Notes: generated by a model not told the origin, from the sequence alone. Positions 40,789 through 49,271 are shown, numbered from the stretch's first letter. The stretch: 64,000 nucleotides of DNA from Mageeibacillus sp. UBA1046 (GCA_002316595.1 DCDV01000030.1:1270-65269), one strand, 5' to 3'. Translations and numbers: made by a program.

Positions 40789-41765
40789 TAGTCAAAGAGA
40801 TCAGTAAAGAAATCGACTATCGCTTCAAATATTCTTCGGAAAAATTCGACTACTTGATCCCACCAGCCTTCTTCTTTTGCTGTATCAATGAAATCCAAAG
40901 CTATTCCCCATGTCTTTTCTCCAAAAGACTGCAGCTGCTCAAGGATTTTATCTACATCTTCAGCACTGAGTGTGTTCTTGAATTTCTCTAAAGTGCTTGT
41001 CAGTCTGTTTATATCCTCCTGAGAAATCTTAATATTGTAATTATTGAGGACATTATTAATAACCACGGTTATCTGCTCAATCGTGACATTGTCTTTGCCT
41101 TCCTTCTCTACCAGCTCGGCTATCTGACCTTTGATTTCAGTAAGCGCCTTGGAAAACTCCTGCGAATCAAAATCCTCGTTATTGGCGTTATTGTCCTCTA
41201 TTACGGTAATGGTAATAAGCTCATCATTGCCGGCAATCATCTTATCCTGGTCAAGCTCAATGCCCTGGATCTCAGCAGCCTTATAAACACCGGTTAAAGC
41301 TGAATTCCCGGTAACAGGACGGATTGATCCGACGATAATCTCGCAGTCATAAATCCCTGCCGTAATGGCAGCGTTGGAATATTGATAAGTCTTAACTTTG
41401 GTGATATTCTCCAGAGTAACGATTTTGGTGTTGACGCCGGAGCCTTCTTCCTTGAATTCAACTGTAACCGACGAGATCATAGAGCTGTCAGCAATACTTT
41501 GGTTGATAAAACGTTCTGCGTCGCTTCCGGTAACCGTGTGTAAAACAACTCCGGACTGAGGATCTATTCCTAATTGCTCCAGAGTGCCAGTTCTTTCTGC
41601 TTCACTGAGTCCGGAGCCCAGCACAATCACACGTTCTTCGTTGTTAGCTTGCGCAGCGCTTACCTCCTGTCCGGAAAGGAGAACCGGAGCGCATACGACA
41701 GCAAGAGTCAGCATCACACCAGTTAAAGCGGCAAATAATCTTTTCATACTATATTTCATTTTCAT
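40788..41765 (-). CDS. Secreted DUF1002 family protein
   Basis: This 325-residue protein has an N-terminal signal peptide (hydrophobic residues about 9-31, cleavage probably after VSAAQA). It carries the DUF1002 features VIVLGSGLSEAERTGTLEQL, TYQYSNAAITAGIYDCEIIV and LTGVYKAAEI. The C-terminal part is helical and acidic, with an amphipathic aromatic end (WWDQVVEFFRRIFEAIVDFF). The family is secreted in Bacillota (B. subtilis YpuA-like); its function is unknown. GGAGG lies ten bases before the ATG at 41765. It is convergent with feoB. Confidence 0.88.
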   Translation of the reverse strand: MKMKYSMKRLFAALTGVMLTLAVVCAPVLLSGQEVSAAQANNEERVIVLGSGLSEAERTGTLEQLGIDPQSGVVLHTVTGSDAERFINQSIADSSMISSVTVEFKEEGSGVNTKIVTLENITKVKTYQYSNAAITAGIYDCEIIVGSIRPVTGNSALTGVYKAAEIQGIELDQDKMIAGNDELITITVIEDNNANNEDFDSQEFSKALTEIKGQIAELVEKEGKDNVTIEQITVVINNVLNNYNIKISQEDINRLTSTLEKFKNTLSAEDVDKILEQLQSFGEKTWGIALDFIDTAKEEGWWDQVVEFFRRIFEAIVDFFTDLFD

Positions 41766-41877
41766 AATTTACATTCCTCCATAGAAGCAGTTATAAATGT
41801 AACAGCTTATTCCGACTGCTTATTATAAACATAAGATAGCAAACAAATACGTCAATGCTGCGAATATTTTACGCAAA

Positions 41878-41902
41878 AAGACCGCCCCTGAGGGACGGTC
41901 TT
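41878..41902 (-). terminator. Terminator after the cold-shock gene
   Basis: On the minus strand AAGACCG and CGGTCTT flank an inner CCCTCAGGGG, giving a roughly 10-bp stem, followed by TTTTTGCG. It lies about 50 bases after the cold-shock protein stop. The motif TACGCAAAA flanks it on both sides. Confidence 0.75.
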
Positions 41903-41950
41903 ACGCAAAACTTCCTGTATGTAAAAACTCGGGTTTTACCCGTTATCGAT

Positions 41951-42163
41951 TTACAGCGGAGTTACGTTAACGGCTCTGGTCTTAGAACTGTTCCGGGGAT
42001 CCGGCTCAGTTTCATAAGTGACACGCTGACCTTCGGACAACGTTTTAAAGCCATCGGTCTGGATCGCGGAGAAATGAATAAAAACATCATCGCCGCCTTC
42101 ATCATCAGAGATAAATCCATAACCTTTTTCTGCATTGAACCATTTGATTGTACCGTTTTTCAC
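41951..42163 (-). CDS. csp: Cold shock protein (CspA family)
   Basis: This is a 70-residue single cold-shock domain with RNP1 KGYGFI and RNP2 VFIHFSAI, preceded by KWFNAEKG. It binds single-stranded RNA/DNA as an RNA chaperone. The start is GTG at 42163, because GAGGAGGTA lies seven to eight bases upstream and the product then has normal family length; a longer frame to 42232 would add 23 unrelated residues. The gene has its own promoter about 110-140 bases upstream, giving the long leader typical of cold-shock mRNAs, and its own terminator. Confidence 0.95.
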   Translation of the reverse strand: MKNGTIKWFNAEKGYGFISDDEGGDDVFIHFSAIQTDGFKTLSEGQRVTYETEPDPRNSSKTRAVNVTPL

Positions 42164-42277
42164 CTGAGGTACCTCCTCAAAATTTTGTATCTGCATAGAA
42201 AAAGCCCCCAACCCCAAGAAACTGACAATCACTAACTTAAGGGTCGTGAGCTTGCATTCCTGACAGAGTACATTGAC

Positions 42278-42306
42278 AATTTAGCACACATGATAAATAA
42301 AGTCAA
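42278..42306 (-). promoter_or_regulatory. Promoter of the cold-shock gene
   Basis: On the minus strand TTGACT (42306-42301), a 17-base spacer and TAAATT (42283-42278). Transcription would start near 42271, giving a leader of about 108 bases before the GTG. Confidence 0.6.
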
Positions 42307-42472
42307 CAAAAAACCTTAAAGGTATTGCAAATTACGCTTTACCAAGGAATTTAACCCGCAAATATCGCCTTCGTCATATAATCTTTATCTGCGTTGCGGT
42401 CAAAAATCAGGTAAAATGAAAAAAAAGCAGGAGGATCGGTGAAGGGATATAACCTCTTACCCGGACAAAATT

Positions 42473-42919
42473 ATGCCTCGAAGGAAATACCGTTTAGATA
42501 TCGAAGAAGAGCAGATCTTGTGGAAAGATCGGAAGCGTTATCTGGGCTTGCCGATTTCGTTTACCCGCTATGAGGTCACTTCAACCCGCTTCATTATCCG
42601 CACCGGCTTATTCACTACCAATACGGAAGAAGTGTTGCTTTATAGAGTGCTGGACCTGAAGTTGAAGCGCACCTTGTGGCAAAAATTATTCCGTGTCGGC
42701 ACAGTCACTATTCATACTATGGATCAGACTGCGAGATTAACGGAGTTTAAGAATATCAAGGGCTCCGAGAAGGTTAGACAATTCCTGGGCAAAATCGTCG
42801 AGGCGGAACGCGACCGCAAACGTATCACAGCCCGCGAAATTTATGGTTCCGGCTTCGGCGAAAGTATGGATTATGAATTGGATGCGGACGGAGACGGCAT
42901 ACCCGACTATTTGGAATAA
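42473..42919 (+). CDS. PH domain-containing protein (bPH2/YdbS-like)
   Basis: This 148-residue protein has a bacterial pleckstrin-homology domain: RYLGLPISFTRYEVTSTRFI, RTGLFTTNTEEVLLYRVLDL, then LKRTLWQKLFRVGTVTIHTM. The C-terminus is acidic, ending YELDADGDGIPDYLE, a DxDGDGIPD calcium-binding-like loop. No membrane segment is visible, unlike many YdbS proteins. The ATG at 42473 has no binding site. The strong AGGAGG at 42429 instead leads to a GTG at 42439 in another frame, encoding a 43-codon overlapping reading frame. That upstream frame may couple translation. The last codons are repeated in the spacer downstream. Confidence 0.8.
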   Translation: MPRRKYRLDIEEEQILWKDRKRYLGLPISFTRYEVTSTRFIIRTGLFTTNTEEVLLYRVLDLKLKRTLWQKLFRVGTVTIHTMDQTARLTEFKNIKGSEKVRQFLGKIVEAERDRKRITAREIYGSGFGESMDYELDADGDGIPDYLE

Positions 42920-43018
42920 GATCAGACAGCGTGCCCGCTTGTCCGCAATAGACAAAAACGGCTTACCTGACTGTTTGCAATAATCAGAGAAGCATACCCT
43001 GCTGTTTATAATAAGGAG
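42896..43018. repeat. Four degenerate copies of the PH-domain gene 3' end
   Basis: Unit 1 (42896-42928) is the end of the gene, starting CGGCATACCCGACTATTTGG and including the TAA stop. Diverged copies follow head-to-tail at 42929-42958, 42959-42990 and 42991-43018. Units 1 and 3 are clearly alike (CGGCNTACCNGACTNTTTGN). The last copy contributes AAGGAGG just before the zinc-binding protein region. Confidence 0.8.
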
Positions 43019-43103
43019 GGTGACTAAATCGCATGCGGCAGTCAAGCAAATCCGGCACAAACGTCGGCTATCGCAAGCTTGCTGCAATGCCTTAAAGGAG
43101 AAA

Positions 43104-44093
43104 ATGCATACTAAGAAACACCCATTCGGCAAATTTGCCGCGATAATAATCATCTGTGTACTTGTCCTTCTTTCCGCCTGTTCGCAAACGAACTCCGATG
43201 TATCCTCAGACAAGATCAGGATTATTACAGTTAATTTCCCTCCGGCAGACTTTAGCCGCATGATTGGCAAAGACTTGGTTGAAGTCAGACAGCTTCTTTT
43301 GCCAGGTGTGGAAAGTCACGTTTTTGAACCAACTCCTCAGGACATCATTGAGATCAGGGAAGCTGACCTCTTCATATACGGCGGAGGCTTATCCGATACC
43401 TGGGTCGAGAACTTGCTCAAAGACAATGAGATTTCGCCTGATAACACCTTGATTATGATGGATTATGTCACGGCCGTGACGGAAGAGATCATCCGGGGAA
43501 TGCAGCACGAGCATGACCAGGATCACGCTGGTGAAATTGATGACGATGATAATCATCACAGACAGGAGAAAGATGAGCATGTCTGGACAGATCCAAAGAA
43601 CGCCATAAAGATCAGTGAGGCAATACAAGACAAGCTGATTGCGCTTGACCCGGACAATGCCGGGGAATACCGCACCAACTATAACGCCTTCGCCAAGGAA
43701 CTGAATGATTTGGATGACAAATGGAGCAGCGCTGTTGCTGACAATGAAAGAGATGTGCTGATTTTCGCTGACCGCTTCCCTTTCCGTTATCTGACAGACG
43801 CTTACGGCCTGAAATACTATGCAGCCTTCCCCGGCTGCTCAGCCGAGACCGAACCCAACCCCGCGACCATCGTATTCCTGATCAATAAGGTAAGAGACGA
43901 GTCCATCCCTTATATCTTCACTATCGAGATGTCGAATCAGGCTCTGGCCAAAACAGTCGCGGAGGAAACAGGTGCTGAGATCCTGCAGCTTCATTCGATT
44001 CATAACCGAACTGTCGAGGAAGCAGCTGAAGCTGTTTCTTATCTGGAGCTCATGTATAAGAATCTGGAAAATGTGACGAAGGCGCTTAACTAG
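43104..44093 (+). CDS. znuA: Zinc/manganese ABC importer, metal-binding lipoprotein
   Basis: This 329-residue cluster A-I binding protein has a lipobox (LLSAC) after a hydrophobic stretch, then RIITVNFPPADFSRMIG, HVFEPTPQDIIEIREADLFI (metal His) and a His/Asp/Glu-rich loop around residues 138-160, typical of zinc-binding ZnuA. It continues with DEHVWTDPKNAIKI (second His), LIFADRFPFRYLTDAYGL and a C-terminal TIEMSNQALAKTVAEETG. The expected third His in the DRFPF region appears as an aromatic/acidic variant, so the ligand set may differ. AAGGAG is four bases before the ATG at 43104. An upstream in-frame GTG (43020) adds 28 basic residues and is less likely. Confidence 0.88.
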   Translation: MHTKKHPFGKFAAIIIICVLVLLSACSQTNSDVSSDKIRIITVNFPPADFSRMIGKDLVEVRQLLLPGVESHVFEPTPQDIIEIREADLFIYGGGLSDTWVENLLKDNEISPDNTLIMMDYVTAVTEEIIRGMQHEHDQDHAGEIDDDDNHHRQEKDEHVWTDPKNAIKISEAIQDKLIALDPDNAGEYRTNYNAFAKELNDLDDKWSSAVADNERDVLIFADRFPFRYLTDAYGLKYYAAFPGCSAETEPNPATIVFLINKVRDESIPYIFTIEMSNQALAKTVAEETGAEILQLHSIHNRTVEEAAEAVSYLELMYKNLENVTKALN

Positions 44094-44203
44094 CAGTACC
44101 GCACCCGACAAGCGGTGACGGATCAGGCATGAATGTATACCAATCTGCCGCCCGATAGAAACAGCTGGCTTGCAGTGCCCCACATAGTAGAATATCTGTA
44201 ACT

Positions 44204-44336
44204 GAAGAATGCAGCCTGAATCCAAGTAATCATTCGGGTTGAGGATATTGAGACTGGATGAAGAGAGCAACCTGGATTTAAGCAATCATTCATGTTGAGG
44301 AGATTGAGAGTGGATGTAGATAGCAGCCTAATTCGG
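44204..44336. repeat. 56-bp tandem repeat running into the znuC start
   Basis: Unit A (44204-44259) and unit B (44260-44315) are both exactly 56 bp, sharing GAAGA…GCA(G/A)CCTG…AA(G/T)CAATCATTC…GTTGAGGA(T/G)ATTGAGA(C/G)TGGAT. A third partial unit (44316-44336) is the first codons of znuC itself. The ribosome binding site and GTG start of znuC lie inside unit B. Confidence 0.9.
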
Positions 44337-45056
44337 TGCGAAGATCTGTCTTTTGGATATGATGGCCGCAGAGTAATCAGGAATCTAAACTTTTCGATTA
44401 ACAAGGGTGATTATTTGGCCATTGTGGGCGAGAACGGTTCCGGCAAGACAACCCTTCTTAAGGGTCTGCTTAATCTGATCAAGCCCTTGTCAGGACGCGT
44501 GATTATGAGCCAAGGTCTGGAATACAAAAATATCGGTTATCTGCCTCAGCAGACGCAGGTGCAAAGAGCATTTCCTGCCAATGTAAAAGAAGTTGTACTC
44601 TCCGGTCGTTTGAATCGAACAGCATTTATTCCCCGATACAGCAAACAGGATCGCCAGGCAGCAAAAAAGCAAATGGAACGTATGAGTATCCTTGATCTTA
44701 GTCAGGCAAGTTATCGCGACCTCTCCGGAGGACAGCAGCAAAGAGTCTTATTAGCGCGTGCGCTGTGCGCAGCTGACAGAATGATGGTTATGGACGAGCC
44801 GGCCTCAGGTCTGGATCCGCTGGTATCACATGAACTCTACTCGCTGATAAGAGAACTCAACCAGAAGGATCAAATGACAATCATTATTGTCTCTCACGAT
44901 ATCCACTGCGTGCTGAAAGATGCCAGCCATGTCCTGCATCTCAAAGGTGAGCAGATCTTTTATGGCAAGCGTGAAGATTATATTAACTCAGAGCACTCTT
45001 ATTTATTGGATGGACATACCGAATGCATTGTGCCGAAAGATTGCCGAAGAGGGTGA
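44310..45056 (+). CDS. znuC: Zinc/manganese ABC importer, ATP-binding protein
   Basis: This 248-residue ATPase has Walker A GENGSGKTTLLKGLL, Q-loop IGYLPQQTQ, signature LSGGQQQRVLLARAL, Walker B MVMDEPASGLDP and H-loop IIVSHDIHCVL. It drives the metal importer with ZnuA and ZnuB. The start is taken as GTG at 44310, because GAGGAG lies six bases upstream; an ATG at 44292 in the same frame has no binding site. The start region is part of a 56-bp tandem duplication. It is three bases upstream of the permease gene. Confidence 0.92.
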   Translation: MDVDSSLIRCEDLSFGYDGRRVIRNLNFSINKGDYLAIVGENGSGKTTLLKGLLNLIKPLSGRVIMSQGLEYKNIGYLPQQTQVQRAFPANVKEVVLSGRLNRTAFIPRYSKQDRQAAKKQMERMSILDLSQASYRDLSGGQQQRVLLARALCAADRMMVMDEPASGLDPLVSHELYSLIRELNQKDQMTIIIVSHDIHCVLKDASHVLHLKGEQIFYGKREDYINSEHSYLLDGHTECIVPKDCRRG

Positions 45057-45059
45057 ATT

Positions 45060-45908
45060 ATGCCGAGTTTCATTGTTGACTTTTTCAAATATGATTTCCT
45101 GGTCCGGGCGCTTCTGGTAGGTCTTATGGTTTCGCTTTCGGCTTCTTTGCTGGGTGTCAGTCTGGTCTTAAAACGCTACTCAATGATCGGTGACGGATTA
45201 TCACATGTAGGATTCGGCTCTCTGGCCATAGCCACCGCACTGGGAGCCAGCCCCCTGATAATTACCATACCGGTTGTAATCCTGGCGGCTTTCCTGCTTC
45301 TGCGCATAAGCGAATCAGGAAATATCCGCGGTGATGCCGCCATCGCCATGATCTCAACAGGATCCATGGCAATCGGCGTTCTCTTTATCTCAGTTACAAC
45401 AGGGGTTAACACCGACATATTTAATTACATGTTTGGCAGTATTCTCTCCATGAGCGAAGGTGATCTGGTACTCAGCCTTATTCTGTCCGCAATCGTCCTC
45501 ATCTTGTACGTCCTCTTTTATCATAAGATCTTCGCCGTAACTTTTGATGAGAATTTCGCTCGGGCAACAGGTGTAAACGCAGGCGCTTATAATTCGTTAC
45601 TGGCAGTACTGTCTGCAATAACTATTGTTCTGGGCATGCGTGTAATGGGAGCGCTCTTGATTTCCAGCCTGATCATCTTTCCGGCACTGACAGCCATGCG
45701 CCTGATGAAAAGTTTCCGTTCCGTCGCCATCACAGCCGCTGTCGTATCTTGCCTGTGCTTTCTGATCGGGCTTTTTTCTTCCTATGCTCTGGCCTTACCG
45801 ACCGGGGCCACAATCGTCTGCGTCAACATTCTGGTCTTCCTGCTTTTCTCTGCTGTCTCTGTGCTAAAAAGTAACTTAGCCGGCAGAAAATTTAAAGAAC
45901 AGTCCTGA
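45060..45908 (+). CDS. znuB: Zinc/manganese ABC importer, permease
   Basis: This 282-residue ABC-3 family permease has about eight membrane helices. It carries LVLKRYSMIGDGLSHVGFGS (family signature GDGLSH), ISESGNIRGDAAIAMIST, ATGVNAGAYNSLLAVLSA and GALLISSLIIFPALTAM. It forms the channel for the metal taken by ZnuA. AGAGGGTGA at the end of znuC supplies the binding site. No terminator is obvious in the 64 bases before the convergent esterase remnant. Confidence 0.93.
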   Translation: MPSFIVDFFKYDFLVRALLVGLMVSLSASLLGVSLVLKRYSMIGDGLSHVGFGSLAIATALGASPLIITIPVVILAAFLLLRISESGNIRGDAAIAMISTGSMAIGVLFISVTTGVNTDIFNYMFGSILSMSEGDLVLSLILSAIVLILYVLFYHKIFAVTFDENFARATGVNAGAYNSLLAVLSAITIVLGMRVMGALLISSLIIFPALTAMRLMKSFRSVAITAAVVSCLCFLIGLFSSYALALPTGATIVCVNILVFLLFSAVSVLKSNLAGRKFKEQS

Positions 45909-45972
45909 CGAAAGATACTTGAATGTCCCTGAACTGCATCAGCGGAGCTGTCACAAAAGAACAACATAACCA

Positions 45973-47236
45973 TTATTCATGCTGCCGCAGCGGATTCATA
46001 CAATCCTTGTAATATTCTGTACCTTCCCAAAACAAGAGAATCTTAGGATGCATAATCTCATCTATCGTAGTGGGCACATCATAACATTTGCCCGACAGCC
46101 GGCCGGGCTGAGGCTGCGCGAGCATACAAAAACGATGGTAAGCGGATGAACATATCTGAGAAAGGATGGAGATCCGTATTGTCACCATAAACGTCTTCGT
46201 AACAACTGTACATCTGCTCTAGAAAGTCCGGATTTTCTCTGGCTCCTCCGGTGTTAACGATAGAGTCCACTCCCCAAGATTCCTTGAAATAATCATAGCG
46301 AAGAAAAGACACTTCATGCCCTGTCGCACCAATAAACAGCGGCAGATCTGCCATCTTTCCTTACTGGAGAAGGCGCATGGGAAAATCCAAAAAAAGATCA
46401 CCATCTACTACCGGCAGATAAGTAGTTACCCCGCTATCCAGATACTGGCTGAATTGCTGATTGCGATTGCCGATCGTCTCGGCGGGAATCCCCCTCAGTG
46501 CTTCAATGCTGTCAACACCCATAAACTCAAGGTATTTCCGGGCAATATCCTTACCTTCTTCTTTGCTGATTAAGCCTGTAGGAATTCCTGAAGAAATAAC
46601 TGCACCCGCAAGAACATCTGACGTCTCCGGCAGGCAGGGCAAGATAGAAGCAATGGTACCTCCCGCGGATTCGCCCATAACCGTTATCCGATCAAGGTCA
46701 CCGCCATAAGCAGCGATATTATCCTCAACCCAGTGCAAGAGCAATATTACATCATGAAGCCCGGGATTAGCTACAGCTCCGCCGCCCAGGGAGCTGAAAT
46801 CCAAGAAGCCCAGAGCGCCTAATCTATAGTTAAAGGTAACAACAGTTAATTTTTGATCCCTTGCAAAATTTGAACCGTTAAAAAGAGGTGAGCTCCCCGC
46901 ACCCGACATGAAAGAACCGCCATGAATATATACCAGGACCGGATGTGTCTTGTTGTCATCAGGAGACCAGATATTAAGAGTAAGACAATTCTCTGCTTGC
47001 CTGCTGAAGCGGCGATAACTCTGAGGGCAAATTTCACCGAAAGAGAAAGCTTCGAAGTTGACCAGAAGCGGAGGCGGACATGGCGCGCAGAAACGATTTT
47101 CTCCACTAGTATCGGAGGCGTAAGGAATGCCTAAAAATCTTTTAACCTTGTCTTCGGCAATACCGATGACAGTACCAGCCCTTGATTTCGCAAGTTTTGT
47201 TGCTCTGTTGTTATCATTCTCATCAAATTTTTGCAT
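45973..47236 (-). pseudogene. Type-B carboxylesterase/lipase, inactivated
   Basis: From the ATG at 47236 (GGAGAG upstream) 291 residues read as a type-B carboxylesterase: GIPYASDTSGENRF, CLTLNIWSPDD, VLVYIHGGSF, VTFNYRLGALGFLDF and the nucleophile elbow GESAGG. A TAA stop interrupts at 46361-46363. The same frame then continues GKMADLPLFIGATGHEVSF to FSDMFIRLPSFLY. Near 46130-46150 the match shifts frame and continues RLSGKCYDVPTT to 45973. The catalytic histidine (family pattern GACHAxELP) appears as tyrosine, and the C-terminal end is short. A stop, a frameshift and a lost catalytic residue make it a pseudogene. Confidence 0.85.
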
Positions 47237-47347
47237 AGTCTCTCCAAATATTTAGGTAACATTTATTGAACAATTATAGATTATTCTGCTTCTCTTGGCA
47301 GATAAGCATCGCTTTATTGTATTGAATGTTACCTGTGCAAAATCCAA

Positions 47348-47376
47348 TTGACCCCCATAACATGGCACTTTATAAT
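47348..47376 (+). promoter_or_regulatory. Consensus promoter of the thioredoxin-fold gene
   Basis: TTGACC (47348-47353), a 17-base spacer and TATAAT (47371-47376). The start of transcription should be near 47383, leaving a 26-base leader with GAGGGACAG before the ATG. Confidence 0.85.
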
Positions 47377-47408
47377 CTAGGTGCATAAATTATGAGAAGA
47401 GGGACAGA

Positions 47409-48209
47409 ATGGATAAGCTAAAAAGATTGCAGATTACCATGGTAATTCTTGTAGTATTGCTGCTGGTAGTAATTGCTTTTCTCGTCTACAGAAGTTATGA
47501 TCACGAGATGAGCAGTCTACTTAATATCAACGGCCAGCCTAAGTTTGAAAACATCTCAGATAAGGGAGACTTTGTGGTATATCGGGGCGGTGTTGCCAAG
47601 AACTTCACGGGAAGAGGCAACATCAAACTCGAGTGGTACACGGATGCTCTCTGTCCTGACTGTACGCACGCTCATACCACAACCGAGGATTTCATATTCG
47701 AGAAAATTGAGAACGGCTCCCTGGAAATAAAATTTCATGTTCTAAATTTTTTGCCTCAATATTCTCCCGAAGGATATCCTTTGCGGGCAGCGGCCTGGAC
47801 CTTAGGTATAGCGGAATTCGCTCCCGATAATATCAAAGAATTTATGAGTCTGGTTTTTGCTGAGAACGATGTGGAGATCAGCGCGCGAGATGACGCCTAT
47901 TTCATGGATCTCGCCGAACAGGCTGAAGTCTCGCGAGGGAATATAAGCTTGATAGAAAAGAACCTTTTCGTTCTCGAAGCCATGGTAAATAAAGCTTCCG
48001 TCGGAATCCGCCAAAACGAAGATCTGATAGCGATATCACCTGAAGAAAGAATGTTTGTGCCTTTCATTTTCGTCAGTGGCAGCAGCGAACAGGCTTTCAG
48101 AGGTGAAGCAGAAGATACGCAGGCGGAGATAATCGATCCCATCCAAAAGCTCATTAATGATTTTGATGTCACTCCTTGCGGCAACGCTGACGAAGAAGGC
48201 TGTTATTAA
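47409..48209 (+). CDS. Membrane-anchored DsbA-like thioredoxin-fold protein
   Basis: This 266-residue protein has one N-terminal membrane helix (about residues 9-28) and an extracytoplasmic thioredoxin-like domain. The redox motif is CPDC in WYTDALCPDCTHAHTTTEDF, followed by the helical insertion and FVPFIFVSGSSEQAFRG, which holds the cis-Pro region. It resembles the DsbA/thioredoxin_4 group that forms or shuffles disulfides in exported proteins. Two further cysteines lie near the C-terminus (TPCGNADEEGC). No DsbB-like partner is in the window. It is monocistronic, with a consensus promoter and a clear terminator. Confidence 0.82.
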   Translation: MDKLKRLQITMVILVVLLLVVIAFLVYRSYDHEMSSLLNINGQPKFENISDKGDFVVYRGGVAKNFTGRGNIKLEWYTDALCPDCTHAHTTTEDFIFEKIENGSLEIKFHVLNFLPQYSPEGYPLRAAAWTLGIAEFAPDNIKEFMSLVFAENDVEISARDDAYFMDLAEQAEVSRGNISLIEKNLFVLEAMVNKASVGIRQNEDLIAISPEERMFVPFIFVSGSSEQAFRGEAEDTQAEIIDPIQKLINDFDVTPCGNADEEGCY

Positions 48210-48287
48210 GTGCAATAAATAGCGGCTACGAAGATAATATCAGCTTAAACAAATTTGCGCGGCGATCATATCCCGGCAGTAATATCC

Positions 48288-48320
48288 GGAGCAGGTGTTG
48301 AAAATTTCCTGCTCCTTTTT
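48288..48320 (+). terminator. Rho-independent terminator after the thioredoxin-fold gene
   Basis: GGAGCAGG and CCTGCTCC form an 8-bp stem with a 12-base loop, followed by TTTTTATTTTTTT. Confidence 0.88.
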
Positions 48321-48447
48321 ATTTTTTTCTTAGGTTACGACACGATGATAAAAACACAATTATTATTGAAGACAAGAGTATCCAATTGTACTCAGTTAGC
48401 TAAAAGAAAAATATCAGCTGACTATATGATAGAAAGGAGTAGACGAT

Positions 48448-48906
48448 ATGATAGAAGCGGGAAAAAAACTACCTGATTTTGAATTGTTAGATGACGCTGG
48501 CAATACAGTCACAAGCGAAGATTTAAGGGGCAAGAGGACAATTCTGTATTTCTATCCAAAGGATAATACTCCTGGCTGTACCAACCAGGCAGTCTCACTG
48601 GAGAACGCCAGAGAGGATCTGGAGCAAAAAGGGTACCAGATAATTGGCGTAAGCAAAGATTCTGTCGATTCGCACAAAAAATTTAAAGAAAAATACATGC
48701 TTAATTTCACATTATTGTCCGATCCCGAACTGAGACTGATTAATGCCATGGGCGTTTGGGTAGAAAAAAAGAACTTTGGCAGAAAATATTTTGGAATTGC
48801 CCGGACCACATTCCTCATTGATGAGGACCTCATGATAGCCATAGTTTATCCCAATGTAAAACCGTCCGGTCACGGCGAAGAGATATTGAAAGATATTCGT
48901 TCGTGA
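48448..48906 (+). CDS. bcp: Thioredoxin-dependent thiol peroxidase Bcp (PrxQ)
   Basis: This 152-residue peroxiredoxin has GKKLPDFELLDDAGN, the active site YFYPKDNTPGCTNQA (peroxidatic Cys) and the conserved IIGVSKDSVDSHKKF. Cysteine is absent five residues after the first (CTNQAV), so the usual PrxQ resolving residue of CTxExC is missing and it may act as a one-cysteine form. It reduces peroxides in the cytoplasm. AAAGGAG precedes the ATG by about eight bases. It is followed by repeats and tandem hairpins. Confidence 0.92.
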   Translation: MIEAGKKLPDFELLDDAGNTVTSEDLRGKRTILYFYPKDNTPGCTNQAVSLENAREDLEQKGYQIIGVSKDSVDSHKKFKEKYMLNFTLLSDPELRLINAMGVWVEKKNFGRKYFGIARTTFLIDEDLMIAIVYPNVKPSGHGEEILKDIRS

Positions 48907-48913
48907 CAAATAA

Positions 48914-48957
48914 GTTCTAGCCTATCTTTTTTTATGTTCTAGCCCGACTTTGTTCCT
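48914..48957. repeat. 22-bp tandem duplication after bcp
   Basis: GTTCTAGCCTATCTTTTTTT plus AT (48914-48935) is followed directly by a diverged copy, GTTCTAGCCCGACTTTGTTC plus CT (48936-48957). Confidence 0.7.
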
Positions 48958-49004
48958 GACTAAGATTTCCTCTTCTGACGAGAGGTCCGATTAGACGAAA
49001 CACA

Positions 49005-49094
49005 AATAAAATTCTGCTAGCCGCGGCTTAACCCAGCCGCATCCAGGCTTTTGCCGCTCCGCCGAATAGAATCCTGCTGGCCGTTGGCTTAACC
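49005..49094. repeat. Direct repeat carrying homologous hairpins
   Basis: AATAAAATTCTGCTAGCCGC followed by GGCTTAACC (from 49005) is repeated at 49065 as AATAGAATCCTGCTGGCCGT followed by TGGCTTAACC. Each copy continues into its own stem-loop. Confidence 0.8.
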
Positions 49095-49109
49095 TTTAAG
49101 CCAACGGCC
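49023..49109. terminator. Two tandem terminator-type hairpins between bcp and the desulfidase gene
   Basis: Hairpin 1 has stem GCGGCT/AGCCGC (49023-49040). Hairpin 2 has a perfect 14-bp stem GGCCGTTGGCTTAA/TTAAGCCAACGGCC with loop CCT (49079-49109), followed by TTTCTATATT. The second is a strong terminator for transcription from bcp. The two are duplicates whose arms changed together. Confidence 0.75.
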
Positions 49110-49271
49110 TTTCTATATTATTTATCTTCAATACCCTCGCGAAATTTGCCCATATTCAAAACATCTTCTGCACATCTTATTATGTCGTATAATTATGCTG
49201 ATAAAACTTTTAAAGGAAACGTACAGATTCGCAGCTGTTATGCTTGCTGCGACCCTGTGCGACTTGTGAAA

